Origin: Gimesia chilikensis | GTDB taxonomy: Bacteria > Planctomycetota > Planctomycetia > Planctomycetales > Planctomycetaceae | Assembly: GCF_007744075.1 (NCBI RefSeq) | Contig: NZ_CP036266.1 | Coordinates: 6,809,248 to 6,873,247, forward strand | DNA length: 64,000 bases | Reading direction: 5' to 3' | Shown here: positions 62,435 through 64,000 of the stretch, piece by piece | Layout: the number at the start of each line of letters is the position of its first letter | Position numbering within the stretch: the first letter of the stretch is position 1 | Made by a program: the position numbers and the translations under genes | The notes under the pieces: model-generated | Told to the model about the DNA's origin: nothing | Databases searched by the model: none | Seen by the model: only the letters and a program-made list of their open reading frames with translations

Positions 62435-62974
62435 ATGAAACGTCCTGATCTCAATCGACGTGATTTTAATCGAATGACACTCGCCGCCTTTGGTGGGATG
62501 GTCGCTGGCTCGATGACGGGCTGCCAGCCAAAATCAGAACCAGCTCCGCAGACACCAGCAACCGGTGACGAAGCCGGTAGTACAACCTCTGAAGGACACG
62601 ATGATCACGACCACGATCATGCCGATGATGCAGGAGCGGCAAAGGGAAATAAAGATGTCAGCCTGCTGATGAAAGAGCCACACGTCTGTCGTGGACTGAA
62701 TACCTGCAAAGGAACGAACGCAGGCATCAAAAACGACTGTGCTGGCCTGGGTGCCTGTGCTTCTGTCGCCGAGCATGCCTGCTCTGGTCAGAACGAGTGC
62801 AAAGGCCAGGGTGGCTGTGGCACCAACCCCGGTATGAATTCCTGTAAAGGAAAAGGGGGCTGTCATATTCCGCTGATGGAAGGTGCCTGGAAACTGGCCC
62901 GCGCTGAATTCGAAAAAGCGATGGAAAAAGCCGGCAAGAAAGTCGGTCCCGCTCCAGAACCTAAAAAAGAGTAA
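62435..62974 (+). CDS. Cys-rich precursor resembling bufferin (BufA-type), exported
   Basis: A 179-residue protein with a twin-arginine-like signal (LNRRDFNRMTLAAFGGMVAG, ending near MTGC, so also a lipobox). A His/Asp-rich stretch follows (EGHDDHDHDHADD, about 50-62), then a cysteine- and glycine-rich core (about 85-145) with CxxxxxC and CKG motifs: CRGLNTCKG, CAGLGACASV, CSGQNECKG, CKGKGGCHIP. The start has GAGGT upstream. It precedes a DUF692 gene of the MbnB/BufB family. By analogy with bufferin loci its cysteines could be turned into copper-binding rings. The precursor family name is not certain. Confidence 0.65.
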   Translation: MKRPDLNRRDFNRMTLAAFGGMVAGSMTGCQPKSEPAPQTPATGDEAGSTTSEGHDDHDHDHADDAGAAKGNKDVSLLMKEPHVCRGLNTCKGTNAGIKNDCAGLGACASVAEHACSGQNECKGQGGCGTNPGMNSCKGKGGCHIPLMEGAWKLARAEFEKAMEKAGKKVGPAPEPKKE

Positions 62975-62995
62975 TCTCGCATAAAGTAAAATTCG

Positions 62996-63033
62996 ACAGG
63001 CTCCTGATCCAGCACATTGGATCAGGGGCCTGT
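62996..63033 (+). terminator. Terminator-like hairpin between precursor and DUF692 gene
   Basis: A 16 bp stem with one or two mismatches (62996-63011 with 63018-63033; loop GCACAT) is followed by TTTTTT. Leaky termination here would give more precursor than enzyme mRNA, as in many RiPP operons. Confidence 0.75.
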
Positions 63034-63100
63034 TTTTTGAGCCAGATCACCACACTGTAAACACAACAGCACCCGGGAAATCGCTCAGAGGGAAAGACGA

Positions 63101-64000
63101 ATGACAGAGCCGCGTCTTGGACATGAAAATCTCGGACTGGGAGTCGGTCTGCGGACCGTTCACTTCTCACACATTCTGGAACATCAGCCGGAAGTCGACT
63201 GGTTCGAAATCATTTCCGAAAACTTCATGGATTCACAGGGACGCCCCCGCCACGTTCTGGAGCAGATTGCAGAGCGCTACCCGATCGTCATGCATGGGGT
63301 CTCCCTCTCAATCGGCAGCACCGATCCCCTCAATCGGGACTATCTCCATAAACTGAAAACACTGGCCAACTCAGTTAATGCCCGCTGGATTTCAGACCAT
63401 GTCTGCTGGACGGGAGTGGCAGGTCGGAACACCCACGACCTGCTGCCGATTCCCTACACTGAAGCGACGCTGACGCATATCGTCGAACGGATTCGTACTG
63501 TTCAGGAGATTCTTGAACGGCCCCTGATCCTCGAAAATCCGAGCAGCTATCTCGAGTTTCAAGATTCGACCATGAGTGAGTGTGAATTTATCTGTCGCAT
63601 GGCGGAAGAAGCCGATTGTGGACTGCTGCTGGATGTCAATAACGTCTATGTCTCGAGCGTGAATCATGAATTTGATCCCGTCTCTTACGTAGAGTCAATT
63701 CCGGCAGAACGGGTCGTGCAGTGTCACCTGGCGGGCCACACGAACTGTGGCACGCATCTGATTGACACGCACAACGGCCATGTGGTGAATCCGGTCTGGA
63801 ATCTGTTTCAATTGCTACATCAGCGTACGGGAGGCGTGGCAACACTACTGGAATGGGACGCTGACATTCCGCCTTTCCCGACCGTGCACGCAGAAGTCTT
63901 AAAAGCCCGGCAATACATGGATGAAAACCTGGTCATCCCAGCGCAGGATTCCCCGGAAAGCGGGTCTATCCAGTCTGAGGCAATCCCGCATCCGGCTTCA
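63101..64000 (+). CDS. DUF692 (MbnB/BufB-type) enzyme, 3' end cut by window
   Basis: A TIM-barrel iron enzyme that in MbnB converts a cysteine of a partner peptide to an oxazolone/thioamide pair, and in BufB acts on bufferin precursors. Start ATG 63101 follows GAGGGAAAG. The 300 visible residues have the family motifs: [74 protein letters not shown] and [11 protein letters not shown], with the His/Glu/Asp metal ligands in order. The frame is open at the window edge and probably ends soon after. A DUF2063 (BufC-type) partner would be expected downstream, outside the window. Confidence 0.9.
   Translation, partial: MTEPRLGHENLGLGVGLRTVHFSHILEHQPEVDWFEIISENFMDSQGRPRHVLEQIAERYPIVMHGVSLSIGSTDPLNRDYLHKLKTLANSVNARWISDHVCWTGVAGRNTHDLLPIPYTEATLTHIVERIRTVQEILERPLILENPSSYLEFQDSTMSECEFICRMAEEADCGLLLDVNNVYVSSVNHEFDPVSYVESIPAERVVQCHLAGHTNCGTHLIDTHNGHVVNPVWNLFQLLHQRTGGVATLLEWDADIPPFPTVHAEVLKARQYMDENLVIPAQDSPESGSIQSEAIPHPAS

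Overview
The window looks like part of a Planctomycetota chromosome, probably a Gimesia/Planctomyces-type organism. This is inferred from gene content: paired ExbD genes beside long TPR proteins, YHS-repeat secreted proteins, a TRAM/PIN membrane protein, GYF_2 (DUF4339) membrane proteins, and a Ycf46/DUF1257/DUF2997 gene set. No 16S rRNA is present, so the genus is a guess.

Layout. (1) 1-5.4 kb: the end of a cation/proton antiporter, then a graveyard with a dead IS5-type element, a truncated IS1380-type transposase, a decayed ThiF/E1 remnant and two other broken genes. (2) 5.5-12 kb: a large serine recombinase encoded as two genes, an unknown zinc-ribbon protein and a tyrosine recombinase. 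(3) 11.9-19.7 kb, minus strand: a compact run of about 14 genes built around a bacterial ubiquitin-like conjugation system. It has a ThiF/E1, a JAMM peptidase, one protein joining an E2-like domain to a cysteine-rich RING/treble-clef-like region, and a beta-grasp ubiquitin-like protein. With them are a Ycf46-type AAA+ ATPase, DUF1257 and DUF2997 proteins, a Toprim-like protein, a lipoprotein and several small conserved proteins, one of them a 55-residue Arg-rich peptide. (4) 19.8-24.5 kb: small accessory modules separated by three copies of a ~35 bp direct repeat. (5) 24.7-37.8 kb: a lower-GC defence island. Its core is a DISARM-like operon: cytosine methyltransferase, a 1769-residue protein fusing a DrmD-like SNF2 helicase to the helicase part of DrmA, then DrmB, DrmC and Vsr, followed by two nuclease-like proteins. 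(6) 38-39.6 kb: a tyrosine integrase next to tRNA-Ser(CGA), the likely right boundary of the integrated region.

(7) 40-64 kb reads as resident chromosome: a TPR/TPR/ExbB/ExbD/ExbD envelope energy-transduction operon, a TRAM/PIN protein, Nudix, GNAT, a TPR lipoprotein, ispG, zwf, a VanZ-like protein, a PLP aminotransferase, a methylguanine methyltransferase, secreted YHS-repeat and thioredoxin proteins, and at the right edge a Cys-rich precursor with a DUF692 enzyme resembling a bufferin-type RiPP locus.

How the parts work together. In region 3 the E1 would activate the ubiquitin-like protein, the E2/RING protein would transfer it, the JAMM enzyme would mature or remove it, and the AAA+ ATPase may remodel targets. 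In region 5 the methyltransferase marks self DNA, the fused helicase with DrmB and DrmC blocks foreign DNA, and Vsr repairs T:G mismatches from deaminated 5-methylcytosine. These roles are inferred from families; nothing was tested by search or alignment.
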